NCBI RefSeq assembly: GCF_001482385.1
Contig: NZ_CP013612.1
Span: 744,001 to 808,000, forward strand
Reading direction: 5' to 3'
Length of the DNA stretch: 64,000 nt
Source: Pseudoalteromonas rubra
GTDB lineage: Bacteria; Pseudomonadota; Gammaproteobacteria; Enterobacterales; Alteromonadaceae
Shown: positions 18,734 through 27,489 of the stretch, piece by piece
Numbering within the stretch: position 1 is the first letter of the stretch
Layout: every line of letters starts with the position of its first letter
Program-made: the position numbers and the translations under genes
The notes under the pieces: model-generated
What the model was told of the DNA's origin: nothing
Seen by the model: the letters and a program-made list of their open reading frames with translations, nothing else
The model's database searches: none

Positions 18734-18797
18734 AATTTTTTAGTGGCACATAAGACTTTATTCAGAGTATGAAATAATTGTGGGTCAAATATGGAGT

Positions 18798-18814
18798 TGT
18801 AAAGGGGGTTTACA
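18798..18814. promoter_or_regulatory. 17-bp dyad TGTAAA-GGGGG-TTTACA (copy 1)
   Basis: A perfect inverted repeat of six bases with a five-G spacer lies 65 bp upstream of the TPR histidine kinase. Three other copies occur in this window. It is a candidate operator. Confidence 0.5.
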
Positions 18815-18823
18815 GTTTGCTGA

Positions 18824-19235
18824 GTTGGTAAAAAGATGATTTGTTGTTTGTCTAGTTAGTAAAATTTTGTTTTATCTTGAGGCTGACTTAGTAAAAATTT
18901 GATTTATGGACACCGGAGTTAGTAAAAATGTGGCCTGAGACGTATTTATTATTGCGTCTAGTCGAATTTTTCAGCTAAAAAGGTACTGTTTTTTCCTATT
19001 TTTTGACTAAAACAGGGGGCATAGCCTGCTTCTTCGTTATTCCCGTTCGATAAAACTTCCAAATAACGCTCTGCTGATAAAATTCTGATCTCGATTGCCC
19101 GCGCAGGTAAAATGTTGATCCGTCATTTATCCGGCTGATAATAATAGAACTCAGCTCGCTGAGCATTGACACTCGGTGTGGGGAGTTGGGTGCATAGGCA
19201 ACCATGACGCCCCCAAGCTGGTAAAAACGTGATCT
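18824..19235 (+). repeat. Off-origin cluster of seven iteron-like sites
   Basis: Matches to the origin iteron lie at 18824-18842, 18855-18873, 18887-18905, 18918-18936, 19073-19091, 19103-19121 and 19217-19235, all in the plus orientation. The first four are spaced 31-32 bp apart, about three helical turns. The best copy is GCTGGTAAAAACGTGATCT at the right end. Several have lost the GATC half. The stretch fills most of the 550-bp gap between the histidine kinase and isocitrate lyase genes, and no gene is seen there. It could be a titration or incompatibility locus for Rep, or a decayed duplicate of the origin. Confidence 0.65.
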
Positions 19236-19257
19236 AAAAAAGGGCCCGAAGGCCCTT
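19234..19257 (-). terminator. Terminator of the isocitrate lyase gene
   Basis: AAGGGCC, a 4-base loop and GGCCCTT are followed on the minus strand by a T run. It touches the last iteron-like site. Confidence 0.75.
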
Positions 19258-19282
19258 GCTTGATTAAGGAACTTTATGACAA

Positions 19283-20887
19283 TTAAAACTGGTTCATGGT
19301 GTTGGCTTCGCCACCGGCTTTCAGCGCATTCTCACCGCTGAAGTACTCTTTGTGCGTATCACCTATATTAGAGCCTGCCAGATCCTGATGCTTCACTGAC
19401 GCCTGTTCGCGGCGGATCTCTTGTCTTTGAACATCGCGGACGTATGCAAGCATACCCAGGTCGCCAAAATAGCCTTCTGCAAGAATGTCGGTACTCAGTG
19501 CCGCTGTGTGATACGTAGGTAAAGTGATCAGGTGGTGGAAAATACCTGCCTGAGCAGCCCCATCACGCTGGAAGGTACGTACTTTTGTATCCGCTTCCGC
19601 TGCCAGTTCTGACTGATCCAGCTCTGGTGCCATTAACGCTTTAGGATCTTGGCTGGGATCCGGATAAGCAGACAAGTCTTTACCCTGTGCCTGCCATTCT
19701 GCATAAACCTGTTCACGGAATTTCAGGGTCCAGTTGAATGACGGCGAATTGTTATAAACCAGTTTGGCGTTCGGTACTTGTTCACGCACGCGGTTAACCA
19801 GCTCAGCAATTTGCTCTACATTGGGCTTTTCGGTTTCAATCCACAACAGATCGGCGCCTGATTGTAAGCTGGTAACGCAATCAAGTACCACGCGGTCTTT
19901 TTCGGTGCCTTCTTTGAATTGGTACAGGCCATTGTCGAGACGCACCGGCTTACGCAGTTCACCTTCCTGCTTAATCACCATATCTCCTTCTTCAAGGTCG
20001 GCTGCGCTTGAGATCACTGTGGTATCCAGAAACGCATTGTACTGGCTCGCCAGATCGCCAGGCGTTTTCGAGACCGGAATTTTCTGAGTCAGACTGGCAC
20101 CTAAAGAATCAGTGCGGGCGACAATAATACCATCTTCTACGCCCAGCTCGAGGAAGGCATAACGTACCGCATTAATTTTTGCCAGGAAGTCTTCATGAGG
20201 TACTGTGACTTTACCTGCCTGGTGACCACACTGTTTGGCATCCGATACCTGGTTCTCAATCTGGATGGCACAGGCACCTGCTTCAATCATTTGTTTGGCC
20301 AGCAGGTAAGTGGCTTCTTCGTTACCAAAACCAGCATCGATATCTGCAATGATAGGCACCACATGGGTTTCAAAATTATCGATTTGTGCTGTGATTGCCT
20401 GTACATCACCGCCCTGTGCTTTGGCCTCATCCAGTGCTTTATAGAGATGGTCGAGTTCACGTGCATCGGCTTGCTTTAAGAAGGTGTAGATCTCTTCAAT
20501 CAGTTTAGGCACCGCGGTTTTTTCATGCATACTCTGATCTGGCAGCGGACCGAACTCAGAGCGAAGCGCGGCGACCATCCAGCCACTCAGGTATACATAA
20601 GAGCGCTTAGTGGTTTTATTGTGACGTTTGATGGCCATCATCATTTGTTGAGCAGTAAAGCCATGCCAGCAGCCCAGAGACTGCGTATACTGGCTGCTGT
20701 CTGCGTCATAAGCTGCCATGTCTTCGCGCATGATTTTTGCGGTATATTTAGCGATATCCAGACCCGTTTTAAAGCGGTTTTGTAAATGCATGCGGGTTGC
20801 AAATTCAGGGTTAATACCTTGCCATGCACTGCCCTGAGACTGGCATAGTGTTGTAAGACGATCAATTTGAGAGGTATAACTGCTCAT
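19283..20887 (-). CDS. aceA: Isocitrate lyase (glyoxylate shunt)
   Basis: The enzyme splits isocitrate into glyoxylate and succinate, bypassing the two CO2-losing steps of the TCA cycle for growth on acetate or fatty acids. The protein has 534 residues, the long form seen in Pseudomonas-like enzymes rather than the 434-residue E. coli form. The catalytic-loop cysteine lies in the signature KQCGHQ near residue 218. Metal and substrate residues are visible in IADIDAGFGNEE. The gene is divergent from malate synthase G, separated by 232 bp that should hold both promoters. Confidence 0.95.
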   Translation of the reverse strand: MSSYTSQIDRLTTLCQSQGSAWQGINPEFATRMHLQNRFKTGLDIAKYTAKIMREDMAAYDADSSQYTQSLGCWHGFTAQQMMMAIKRHNKTTKRSYVYLSGWMVAALRSEFGPLPDQSMHEKTAVPKLIEEIYTFLKQADARELDHLYKALDEAKAQGGDVQAITAQIDNFETHVVPIIADIDAGFGNEEATYLLAKQMIEAGACAIQIENQVSDAKQCGHQAGKVTVPHEDFLAKINAVRYAFLELGVEDGIIVARTDSLGASLTQKIPVSKTPGDLASQYNAFLDTTVISSAADLEEGDMVIKQEGELRKPVRLDNGLYQFKEGTEKDRVVLDCVTSLQSGADLLWIETEKPNVEQIAELVNRVREQVPNAKLVYNNSPSFNWTLKFREQVYAEWQAQGKDLSAYPDPSQDPKALMAPELDQSELAAEADTKVRTFQRDGAAQAGIFHHLITLPTYHTAALSTDILAEGYFGDLGMLAYVRDVQRQEIRREQASVKHQDLAGSNIGDTHKEYFSGENALKAGGEANTMNQF

Positions 20888-21119
20888 AACAAAATTCCTT
20901 CGAACGGGTTTAAGCTAACTGGTTTATGTATGTTCGCCAGGTTGCGAATGTGAGAGTGCTTGCTGGCGTTTAAATAAACACTAGACCGACCAGTGAAATT
21001 TTTTAAATTTATAGTTGTTATTGCCAGTATATTTATTGTGAATGGTAAAAGGGGTTTGTTTTTACCGAATTTGGCTTATTTTAAAGTGACCCGTTCAAAC
21101 CCGATCAAGGATCACTCAC
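20888..21119. promoter_or_regulatory. Divergent promoter region of aceA and glcB
   Basis: This 232-bp spacer contains AT-rich DNA and a block at about 20983-21005 (CTAGACCGACCAGTG). No operator could be assigned. Co-regulation of the two glyoxylate-shunt genes from here is expected. Confidence 0.5.
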
Positions 21120-23291
21120 ATGAGCTCTCATATTTTACAGGCCGGTTTACGCATCGATTCGCGTCTGTTTGACTTTGTCGATCAGGCGCTATTGCCTGGC
21201 ACCCGGATTAACGCAGACGACTTCTGGTCTGGCTTTGCCAATATTATTCGTACGCTCACCCCCAAAAACCGTGCACTGCTGGAAAAGCGCGATAGCTTGC
21301 AAAAGCAAATTGATGACTACCATTTATCCAACCCTGGCTGGAATGCTGAAAAATATCGGACATTTCTGACTAAAATAGGCTATCTGGTGCCTGCAATTGA
21401 AGCACAAAGCATTACCACTGCGCAGGTTGAACCCGAAATAGCCCGTATCGCGGGTCCACAGCTGGTGGTGCCTGTGAGTAATGCACGCTTTGCATTGAAT
21501 GCGGCAAATGCCCGCTGGGGCTCTCTATACGATGCGCTTTACGGTACCGATGTGCTATCCGAAGAAGATGGCGCCGAGCGCGCGAGTGCATACAACCCGG
21601 TACGCGGTTTTAAAGTAATGGCTTATGGCCGTCAGTTGCTGGATCGTATGTTGCCGCTTGCGCATGGCTCTCATATTGAAAGTACCAACTACGCAGTGGT
21701 CCAGGGTGAGCTGATCATCACGCTCAATGACTCCAGTCAGGTTAAGTTGACGGAGCCCGCACAGTTTGTCGGATATAACGGACAGCCACAGAATCCGACG
21801 GCACTGTTGTTTAAGCATAATGATCTGCATTTTGAGATCTTGATCGATCCTCAGGATCCGATCGGAGAGGCTGACAAGGCCGGGATCAAAGACATTATTC
21901 TGGAATCGGCCCTGACTACCATTATGGATTGTGAAGATTCCGTGGCCGCGGTAGACGCCGAAGATAAAGTGCAGGTTTACCGCAACTGGCTGGGCCTGAT
22001 GCAGGGCACGCTCAAAGAGGAGTTTGTAAAGGGTGGTCAATCCGTTGTGCGCTCGCTAAACGCAGATAAAACATACCTGACGCCTGATGGGGGATCGCTT
22101 ACGCTCAAAGGCCGGGCGATGATGTTTGTGCGTAACGTGGGTCACCTGATGACCACGCCTGCGATTTTAGATGAGCAAGGTGAAGAAGTCTTTGAGGGCA
22201 TGGTCGACGCGGTGATCACCGCAACAGCAGCACTGCATGATCTGCACGGCGATGGTGTACTGAAAAACTCCAGTGCGCAAAGTGTCAATATCGTTAAACC
22301 CAAAATGCATGGCCCCGAAGAAGTTGCCTTAACCGGTGAGCTGTTCGATGCCGTTGAAGAGTTGTTGGGTTTGCCCGCTAATACCCTGAAAATGGGGATC
22401 ATGGATGAGGAGCGCCGTACTTCGGTTAATTTGCAGGCCTGCATCAATGCAGCACAATCCCGTGTGGTGTTTATCAATACCGGGTTTTTAGACAGAACCG
22501 GCGACGAAATTCACACTTCGATGCTCGCAGGTCCGGTATTGCCTAAAGGCGAAATAAAAGCACAACCCTGGATAGCAGCCTATGAGGACCGCAACGTAGA
22601 TATAGGTCTGGCATCAGGGTTTGCCGGTAAGGCGCAAATAGGCAAAGGTATGTGGCCGATGCCTGACAAAATGGCGCTGATGATGGAGCAAAAGCTGGCT
22701 CATCCTAAGTCCGGCGCGAATACCGCCTGGGTGCCCTCACCCACAGCTGCCACTTTGCATGCGATGCACTATCACGATGTGAAGGTGGCCACATTACAAC
22801 AGCAAATTGCACAGCGCCAGATGGCGAGCCTGGACGACTTGCTTACACCGCCATTGCTGGGCGAGCGCCAGTTAAGCGAAGAGGATATTCAGACTGAGCT
22901 AGACAACAATGCGCAGGGCATTCTGGGTTATGTGGTGCGCTGGATTGAGCAGGGCATTGGCTGTTCTAAAGTCCCTGACATTAATCACATCGGCCTGATG
23001 GAAGACAGAGCGACTCTGCGTATTTCCAGTCAGCACATTGCAAACTGGCTGCATCATGGCATTTGCACCGAAGAACAGGTTAAGCGCACGTTTGTACGTA
23101 TGGCGACAATTGTTGATGAGCAAAATAGTCATGATCCTCACTACGTGCCTATGAGTGGCGACAATATGACGGATAACCTGGCGTTTTCAGCTGCTCTGGC
23201 GTTAGTGCTTGACGGCAAGGCACAACCGAATGGTTACACTGAACCTCTGTTACACGCGTATCGACGTCAATATAAGCAACTTGCTCAGTAG
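21120..23291 (+). CDS. glcB: Malate synthase G
   Basis: The enzyme condenses glyoxylate with acetyl-CoA to malate, the second step of the glyoxylate shunt. At 723 residues it has the length of the monomeric G isoform. Typical stretches are visible: [22 protein letters not shown] (the acidic Mg-binding region), [26 protein letters not shown] with the conserved Asp and Glu, and HTSMLAGP. The ATG at 21120 follows AAGGATC. Pairing with divergent aceA gives a complete shunt at one locus. Confidence 0.96.
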   Translation: MSSHILQAGLRIDSRLFDFVDQALLPGTRINADDFWSGFANIIRTLTPKNRALLEKRDSLQKQIDDYHLSNPGWNAEKYRTFLTKIGYLVPAIEAQSITTAQVEPEIARIAGPQLVVPVSNARFALNAANARWGSLYDALYGTDVLSEEDGAERASAYNPVRGFKVMAYGRQLLDRMLPLAHGSHIESTNYAVVQGELIITLNDSSQVKLTEPAQFVGYNGQPQNPTALLFKHNDLHFEILIDPQDPIGEADKAGIKDIILESALTTIMDCEDSVAAVDAEDKVQVYRNWLGLMQGTLKEEFVKGGQSVVRSLNADKTYLTPDGGSLTLKGRAMMFVRNVGHLMTTPAILDEQGEEVFEGMVDAVITATAALHDLHGDGVLKNSSAQSVNIVKPKMHGPEEVALTGELFDAVEELLGLPANTLKMGIMDEERRTSVNLQACINAAQSRVVFINTGFLDRTGDEIHTSMLAGPVLPKGEIKAQPWIAAYEDRNVDIGLASGFAGKAQIGKGMWPMPDKMALMMEQKLAHPKSGANTAWVPSPTAATLHAMHYHDVKVATLQQQIAQRQMASLDDLLTPPLLGERQLSEEDIQTELDNNAQGILGYVVRWIEQGIGCSKVPDINHIGLMEDRATLRISSQHIANWLHHGICTEEQVKRTFVRMATIVDEQNSHDPHYVPMSGDNMTDNLAFSAALALVLDGKAQPNGYTEPLLHAYRRQYKQLAQ

Positions 23292-23311
23292 GATATATGG
23301 CTGGTTTGGGT

Positions 23312-23342
23312 AACAGAGTGTAAAGGGGCTTTACGCTCTGTT
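23312..23342 (+). terminator. Long hairpin after glcB, overlapping dyad copy 2
   Basis: AACAGAGTGTAAAG, loop GGG and CTTTACGCTCTGTT give a 14-base-pair stem with one G-T pair. No T run follows, so termination may be weak or the site may be regulatory. Its centre (23319-23335) is the second copy of the TGTAAA-N5-TTTACA dyad, with one end base changed. Confidence 0.55.
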
Positions 23343-23447
23343 GCCCGGTAAAATGTCAGCAGATGTAAGATTGCGTCAGATTTATGTTATAACCCATTGT
23401 ATTATTTTAGTGCAGTGCATACTCTTACCTGAAAGAGATAAATACGG

Positions 23448-23840
23448 ATGATGATGACTATGCTGTCAGGGAAATATACCTTTGCAGGAATTAGTGCTGT
23501 GTTTTTGTCGGGCTGTGTTTTTGTGCCGCATACCGAGGTGAGTTTTGATGAGTATTGTGGTGTGTACAAAGAATCTACCAGTATCAAAATGGCGCCGCGT
23601 GCTGCCAGTAATCTGGTGTTTCACGAACTCGAACTGGCTGGTGGTTTGGCACTGGCTATGTCCAACGGTGTGGTTAACGCACAAGAACGCCAGGCTTACA
23701 AAGAGGCCTGCCTGGCAAATGGCATTGATATAGACGCTGAGCGCAAGCTGAGTGCTGATACTTCTGTGCCTCAATCAAAGCAGCAACAAGCGTGCGATGC
23801 GCACGCGTCTGATTTATGCGAGATTGAACGACGTCGCTGA
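23448..23840 (+). CDS. Small lipoprotein, unknown function
   Basis: This 130-residue protein has a signal peptide and a lipobox (LSGC near residue 22), so it should be lipid-anchored in the outer membrane. The mature part has four further cysteines and a helical segment. No family is recognised. Three ATG codons occur at the start; the first follows AAATACGG. Confidence 0.65.
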   Translation: MMMTMLSGKYTFAGISAVFLSGCVFVPHTEVSFDEYCGVYKESTSIKMAPRAASNLVFHELELAGGLALAMSNGVVNAQERQAYKEACLANGIDIDAERKLSADTSVPQSKQQQACDAHASDLCEIERRR

Positions 23841-24125
23841 TCCGGTTTTTTTATTGCTGCCTGTCAAAGTCATTGCCGTGACTTTTTCCTTCCGATTCTT
23901 CTTTAGCGCCACCAGCTTATTTTGACGTCTGGCGTATCGGTGTGACTGATATCAAGCGCCAATAACCCGCCGTTTTACTGGCTTGAACTTTAAGAAAAAG
24001 AGACGCAAAGACCAGAACCCTTTGATAGTTATGGGTTAGTGAATATTGGTGCTATTTTATACGCTCGTGGTATGAGAAATGCATCAACACTCAGACCTAG
24101 CACATAGTTTAAAACCGGTAGCAAA

Positions 24126-25019
24126 ATGACGTACTCAACCCCGGAGCTCAGCCAGTTGCAGTACTGGTTGTCTCATGTTTCAAATTCTCATGGTGATGTG
24201 TCACAAAAGTGCCTCACATCTGACCTGTCTTTAAAACAAGGCGCTAAAGCAGCGTCTCATTTAGCCGAAGAGCATCAGCAGAAAACGTATTCCGCAGCGC
24301 ATGTAAAGCGGTTGAAGGCGTGTCTGAAAGGTGAATTTAGTTTGCTGTGTGCCTTGATGGGCGAAGATGTTTTTGACGTGTTCGCTAAGGAATGCGTGAT
24401 GGCTTTACCATCTAAGGCTTTGACCTTTCATACTTTGGGCAAAGCGTTTGTACGGTTTTTGGCTAATTCCTGGCCGCAAGGTAAATTTAACACCAGCCAA
24501 AGTGCGCTGTTTGAGGTGTATGTGGAGCTGGGCCGTTTTGAACGTGCCAAAGCCGAAGTGCTGGCTGCCAAAGGGTCAGAGCAAATGCCACCAGCTGAGT
24601 TCGCATTGAACGAGTTCGAACTGCTGGGCGGCGGTGCATCACTGAACATTATGGTGCCTGATTGTGTGCGTTTGCTGATGAGTGAATACGACATATTCCC
24701 GCTGCTGTCTCAGCTGGAAAATCGCCAAACGAAAGGCGGCGAATCGCCTGCCATGCCAGCCAGAGAAACCCGTTACATAGCTCTGACCCAGCAAAACGGC
24801 CAGCTGACCACTCAACCTTTGACTCACTGGCAGGCAGATCTGTTAAGTCACTGCAATCAGGCGACCTCGTTTGAACAGGCACTGGCAAACAGCGCTCGTC
24901 GTCAGGGTATGGAGCCTGCGGTACTCAGGGCGCGTCTGGCCATTTGGCTGCCAGCCGCCGTCGCCAGTGGCCTGTTGTTGGTTGCGGAAACGGCAAAACG
25001 CCCAACAGCAACCACCTAG
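24126..25019 (+). CDS. HvfC/BufC-like protein (DUF2063 domain)
   Basis: This 297-residue protein has an N-terminal HvfC-like region at about residues 55-120. It shows HVKRLKACLKGEFSLLCALM and LPSKALTFHTLGKAFVRFLA, which resemble the 'R.LaeaLaedFPvlrallG' and 'hPs.s.tL..lG..fp.FL' blocks of DUF2063. Such proteins usually sit next to a DUF692 (BufB/HvfB) enzyme that modifies small secreted peptides and binds copper or iron. No DUF692 gene or precursor peptide is seen here. The C-terminal half is helical and ends in a hydrophobic segment (PAAVASGLLLVAE). Family assignment is tentative. Confidence 0.6.
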   Translation: MTYSTPELSQLQYWLSHVSNSHGDVSQKCLTSDLSLKQGAKAASHLAEEHQQKTYSAAHVKRLKACLKGEFSLLCALMGEDVFDVFAKECVMALPSKALTFHTLGKAFVRFLANSWPQGKFNTSQSALFEVYVELGRFERAKAEVLAAKGSEQMPPAEFALNEFELLGGGASLNIMVPDCVRLLMSEYDIFPLLSQLENRQTKGGESPAMPARETRYIALTQQNGQLTTQPLTHWQADLLSHCNQATSFEQALANSARRQGMEPAVLRARLAIWLPAAVASGLLLVAETAKRPTATT

Positions 25020-25030
25020 AAGATCTTGTA

Positions 25031-26023
25031 CTACTTATAAGCGCAGCGCGAGGGGCGAATATCCAGTTTTGCAGAAAATCTGCTGGCTAATTGGTGGCGC
25101 CAGTACGGTGCCATCATCTCTTTGTTAGGCGCTTTAGGACCAAGCGTGACATACTCAATAGGGGCCAGATGATCGTCTCTGTGTAGCTCCAGATATAAAC
25201 GCGGGGCAGTGCCCTGAGCAAAATCAGGAGCTGCACTTTGGATCTCTTTTGCGCCATAGTCTAAGTGTGTGACGATCACCCTGTGTTCTCGTTCATCTTT
25301 GTAGTTGGCGTCTTTTAATAAATAAGGCAATGGGCCGAGCAGCCAGGCAAGCGTTTGTAGCTTTTCGGGTGTTGGGTTCTTGCCGACAAACTTATCGACT
25401 TCTTTTTTGAGATCTTTGAAGTAAGATTGCAACTTGGTTGCACCCTGACCCAGTAGTTTAAAATTATCTTTTAGATACATAACCCGATAGAATGCAGCGC
25501 TTTCCTGAGGCGACCGGCCAGTATTGGCAAATGAAGGTTTTCGTCGCTCTTGCTCTGTGTGGTTGTTCTGCTCAGCCATTAAACGATAGTCAAAAAAGCC
25601 TTCTGTATTAAAAGTAATGGCGCAGCCACAGGCATCGTCATTAAAATGGTTTTTACTGTAGAAGCGCCACATATTCAGGCTGTCGCTGTCCGGTAAAAAG
25701 CAGCCAATAAACACCGGGTTGCCCTCTTCCGGCTCGTAGCCTAATTCTTGCTATAGCAACTTCCCCTCATTGGGGTCGTTGACTGCGTTAATATGTCCCA
25801 GTCTGAAGGGGCTTTTCTCCAGTAAAATGGCCTGACCCACGTCGAATGAAGTGTAGTGAGTCATCGAGAGGTTTTTACTGACTTTTAGATGAGTGAGTAT
25901 CATCTCTCTTAACTTACTTATTGATTCTGATAATTTATAACGTTTTATTTGGTCATAGAGCTCGTAGGCTTGAAAATAGTGTTCTGGATGGTTAAAGGCT
26001 TGCTGACGTGATCTTAGTGGTCG
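25031..26023 (-). pseudogene. Decayed TPR/DUF2971-like protein with in-frame amber stop
   Basis: The longest stop-free piece is 25031-25714 from a GTG. The protein clearly continues upstream in the same frame through a TAG at 25751-25753: INAVNDPNEGKLL, stop, QELGYEPEEGNPVFIGCF. Before that come HYTSFDVGQAILLEKSPF and, near the 5' end, a TPR-like stretch YFQAYELYDQIKRYKLS. The NDPNEG element and CFLPDSDSLNMWRFY resemble DUF2971-type proteins. A second stop (TGA at 26024-26026) closes the frame with no start codon, so the N-terminus is gone. CAG to TAG is the simplest change for the internal stop. Confidence 0.7.
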
Positions 26024-26025
26024 TC

Positions 26026-26335
26026 AGCTTCACAACTCCCTACGCAAAAATCAATCTAAGTTCCGGGTATCTACCCTGACTATGTCCTACATCAAAATAG
26101 CAACAGAAATGCGCCATGGGATGGGTTTTATAGTATGAATTTACCGTATTTATAAGCAGTTATACTCGAAGTGTTATGGATCCGAATGGCCCCAAAAAAG
26201 CGGGTGAATATTGGCGTTTATTCGGTGATGGCCAGGGCTGCATTAATTTGGGTGCTACTCTGGATTGGTTTTAGAATTGAAAAAGCCGCATGTCGGGCTG
26301 ACTTTTACCGATTTGGCGTTACGAGGTGTCATAAG
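26026..26335. other. Intergenic, no gene seen
   Basis: A short plus-strand frame (26171-26407) has no family resemblance and runs across the heat-shock gene terminator. It is not called. The lost 5' part of the decayed gene is not recognisable here. Confidence 0.5.
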
Positions 26336-26363
26336 CATAAAAAAGCCGCCCTTTCGGACGGCT
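26336..26363 (-). terminator. Terminator of the small heat-shock gene
   Basis: AGCCGTCC, loop GAAA and GGGCGGCT, with one mismatch, are followed on the minus strand by TTTTTTAT. Confidence 0.7.
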
Positions 26364-26424
26364 GGTGGGAATTCAACAATGTAATACAAGGAAAAGGGAG
26401 TGAGTAGTTACTACTCTTAAGGCA

Positions 26425-26871
26425 TCAGCCCTCAATCAGCTTACCGGTGCCAATTTCAATTTTTCTTGGCTTTAACGCTTCCGGTACTTCGCGTTCCAGG
26501 TCAATTAATAACAAACCGTTTTCAAGCGAAGCACCAATCACTTTTACATGGTCGCCCAGCTGGAATTTGCGCTCAAAGTTGCGCTCGGCAATGCCCTGGT
26601 GAATAAATTTTCGGTCGGTTTTGTCTTCTTTATTTTGCTTCTCGCCCTTGACGCTCAGCGTGTTGTTTTCCGACTCCAGCGACAACTCCTGCTCCGTAAA
26701 GCCGGCCACCGCCATGGTAATTTGGTACTTGTCTTCAGCTAACGCTTCGATGTTGTAAGGCGGGTAGCTGGGCTGTTTTTCGCTGCTACGCTGCGCCGCA
26801 TCCATCATAGATGCAAGGTGATCGAAACCGATGAATGAACGGTAAAGGGGTGATAAATCTACTGTACGCAT
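26425..26871 (-). CDS. ibpA: Small heat-shock protein of the Hsp20/IbpA family
   Basis: This 148-residue alpha-crystallin chaperone holds unfolded proteins for later refolding by DnaK and ClpB. The crystallin domain covers about residues 38-130 (YNIEALAEDKYQITMAVAGF, GLLLIDLEREVPEA). The C-terminal I-x-I motif that packs oligomers is seen as KIEIG. The length matches E. coli IbpA/IbpB (about 140). The ATG at 26871 follows GAGGATAC. A sigma-32-like promoter is visible about 150 bp upstream, leaving a long leader that could fold as an RNA thermometer. Confidence 0.94.
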   Translation of the reverse strand: MRTVDLSPLYRSFIGFDHLASMMDAAQRSSEKQPSYPPYNIEALAEDKYQITMAVAGFTEQELSLESENNTLSVKGEKQNKEDKTDRKFIHQGIAERNFERKFQLGDHVKVIGASLENGLLLIDLEREVPEALKPRKIEIGTGKLIEG

Positions 26872-27022
26872 AATCGTATCCTCATAAAGCGATAATTAAG
26901 CCATTTACTCTTTACAATAAACCAGTAAATAGCGGGTTTCTAACTCTAACATTACTTAAATAAAGGCTTTTAAAACAAAGTCTTAGTTCGGTTTGGGACC
27001 CTATCGGCGTCCTCACAAATCT

Positions 27023-27051
27023 ATCTATGGCCGGGGCCAATACTTTTCAAG
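27023..27051 (-). promoter_or_regulatory. Candidate heat-shock (sigma-32) promoter
   Basis: On the minus strand CTTGAAAA (27044-27051) is followed after about 11 bases by GGCCATAGATA (27023-27033). This resembles the sigma-32 consensus CTTGAAA-N-CCCCATNT. It points towards the small heat-shock gene. Confidence 0.5.
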
Positions 27052-27489
27052 GAAGTTTTTTGAATAAAGTTTGAGGTTTATTTTATGTTTTTGATATTTA
27101 ATGGCTTTTATTTTTAGTTGTTTGCTATGGATCTTTGCTCAGGTCAGCCACCGTTTTGCTGCCAGTGGTTACCGGCTCAAGGCCAGGATGACGGAGGCAA
27201 AGCCGGGAGAGTGAAAATATAAATTTGCCAGAGGTTTAATAAAGTCTAACTAAAGACATAGTTGCCGTTTAGTAAACGAACGGAATTAAGCGAGTAACGC
27301 ACAAACTAGCAAACACAACCTGTCATTCCGTACTCGATGCGGGATCTACTTGAATACACTGCAATACCAGTAGATGGGCCATTAAGCATGCGTCGCTTGT
27401 TAGGGTATGACTCAGGTGTTGAGCCGGGTAAGGCTAAAACGTGGCGCTGATGCGACCAGGTGATGCAAAAGTGCCACGTGTGTTTGTTA
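27052..27489. other. Intergenic with a REP-like fragment
   Basis: There is no credible gene. The stretch at about 27322-27352 (TGTCATTCCGTACTCGATGC, then GGGATCT) resembles the common extragenic element with an imperfect GTCATTCCCGC dyad. It lies downstream of phoD and upstream of the heat-shock promoter. Confidence 0.4.

Noticed and set aside
26171..26407. Plus-strand open frame of 78 codons
   Set aside because: It runs through the terminator of the small heat-shock gene and has no family resemblance.
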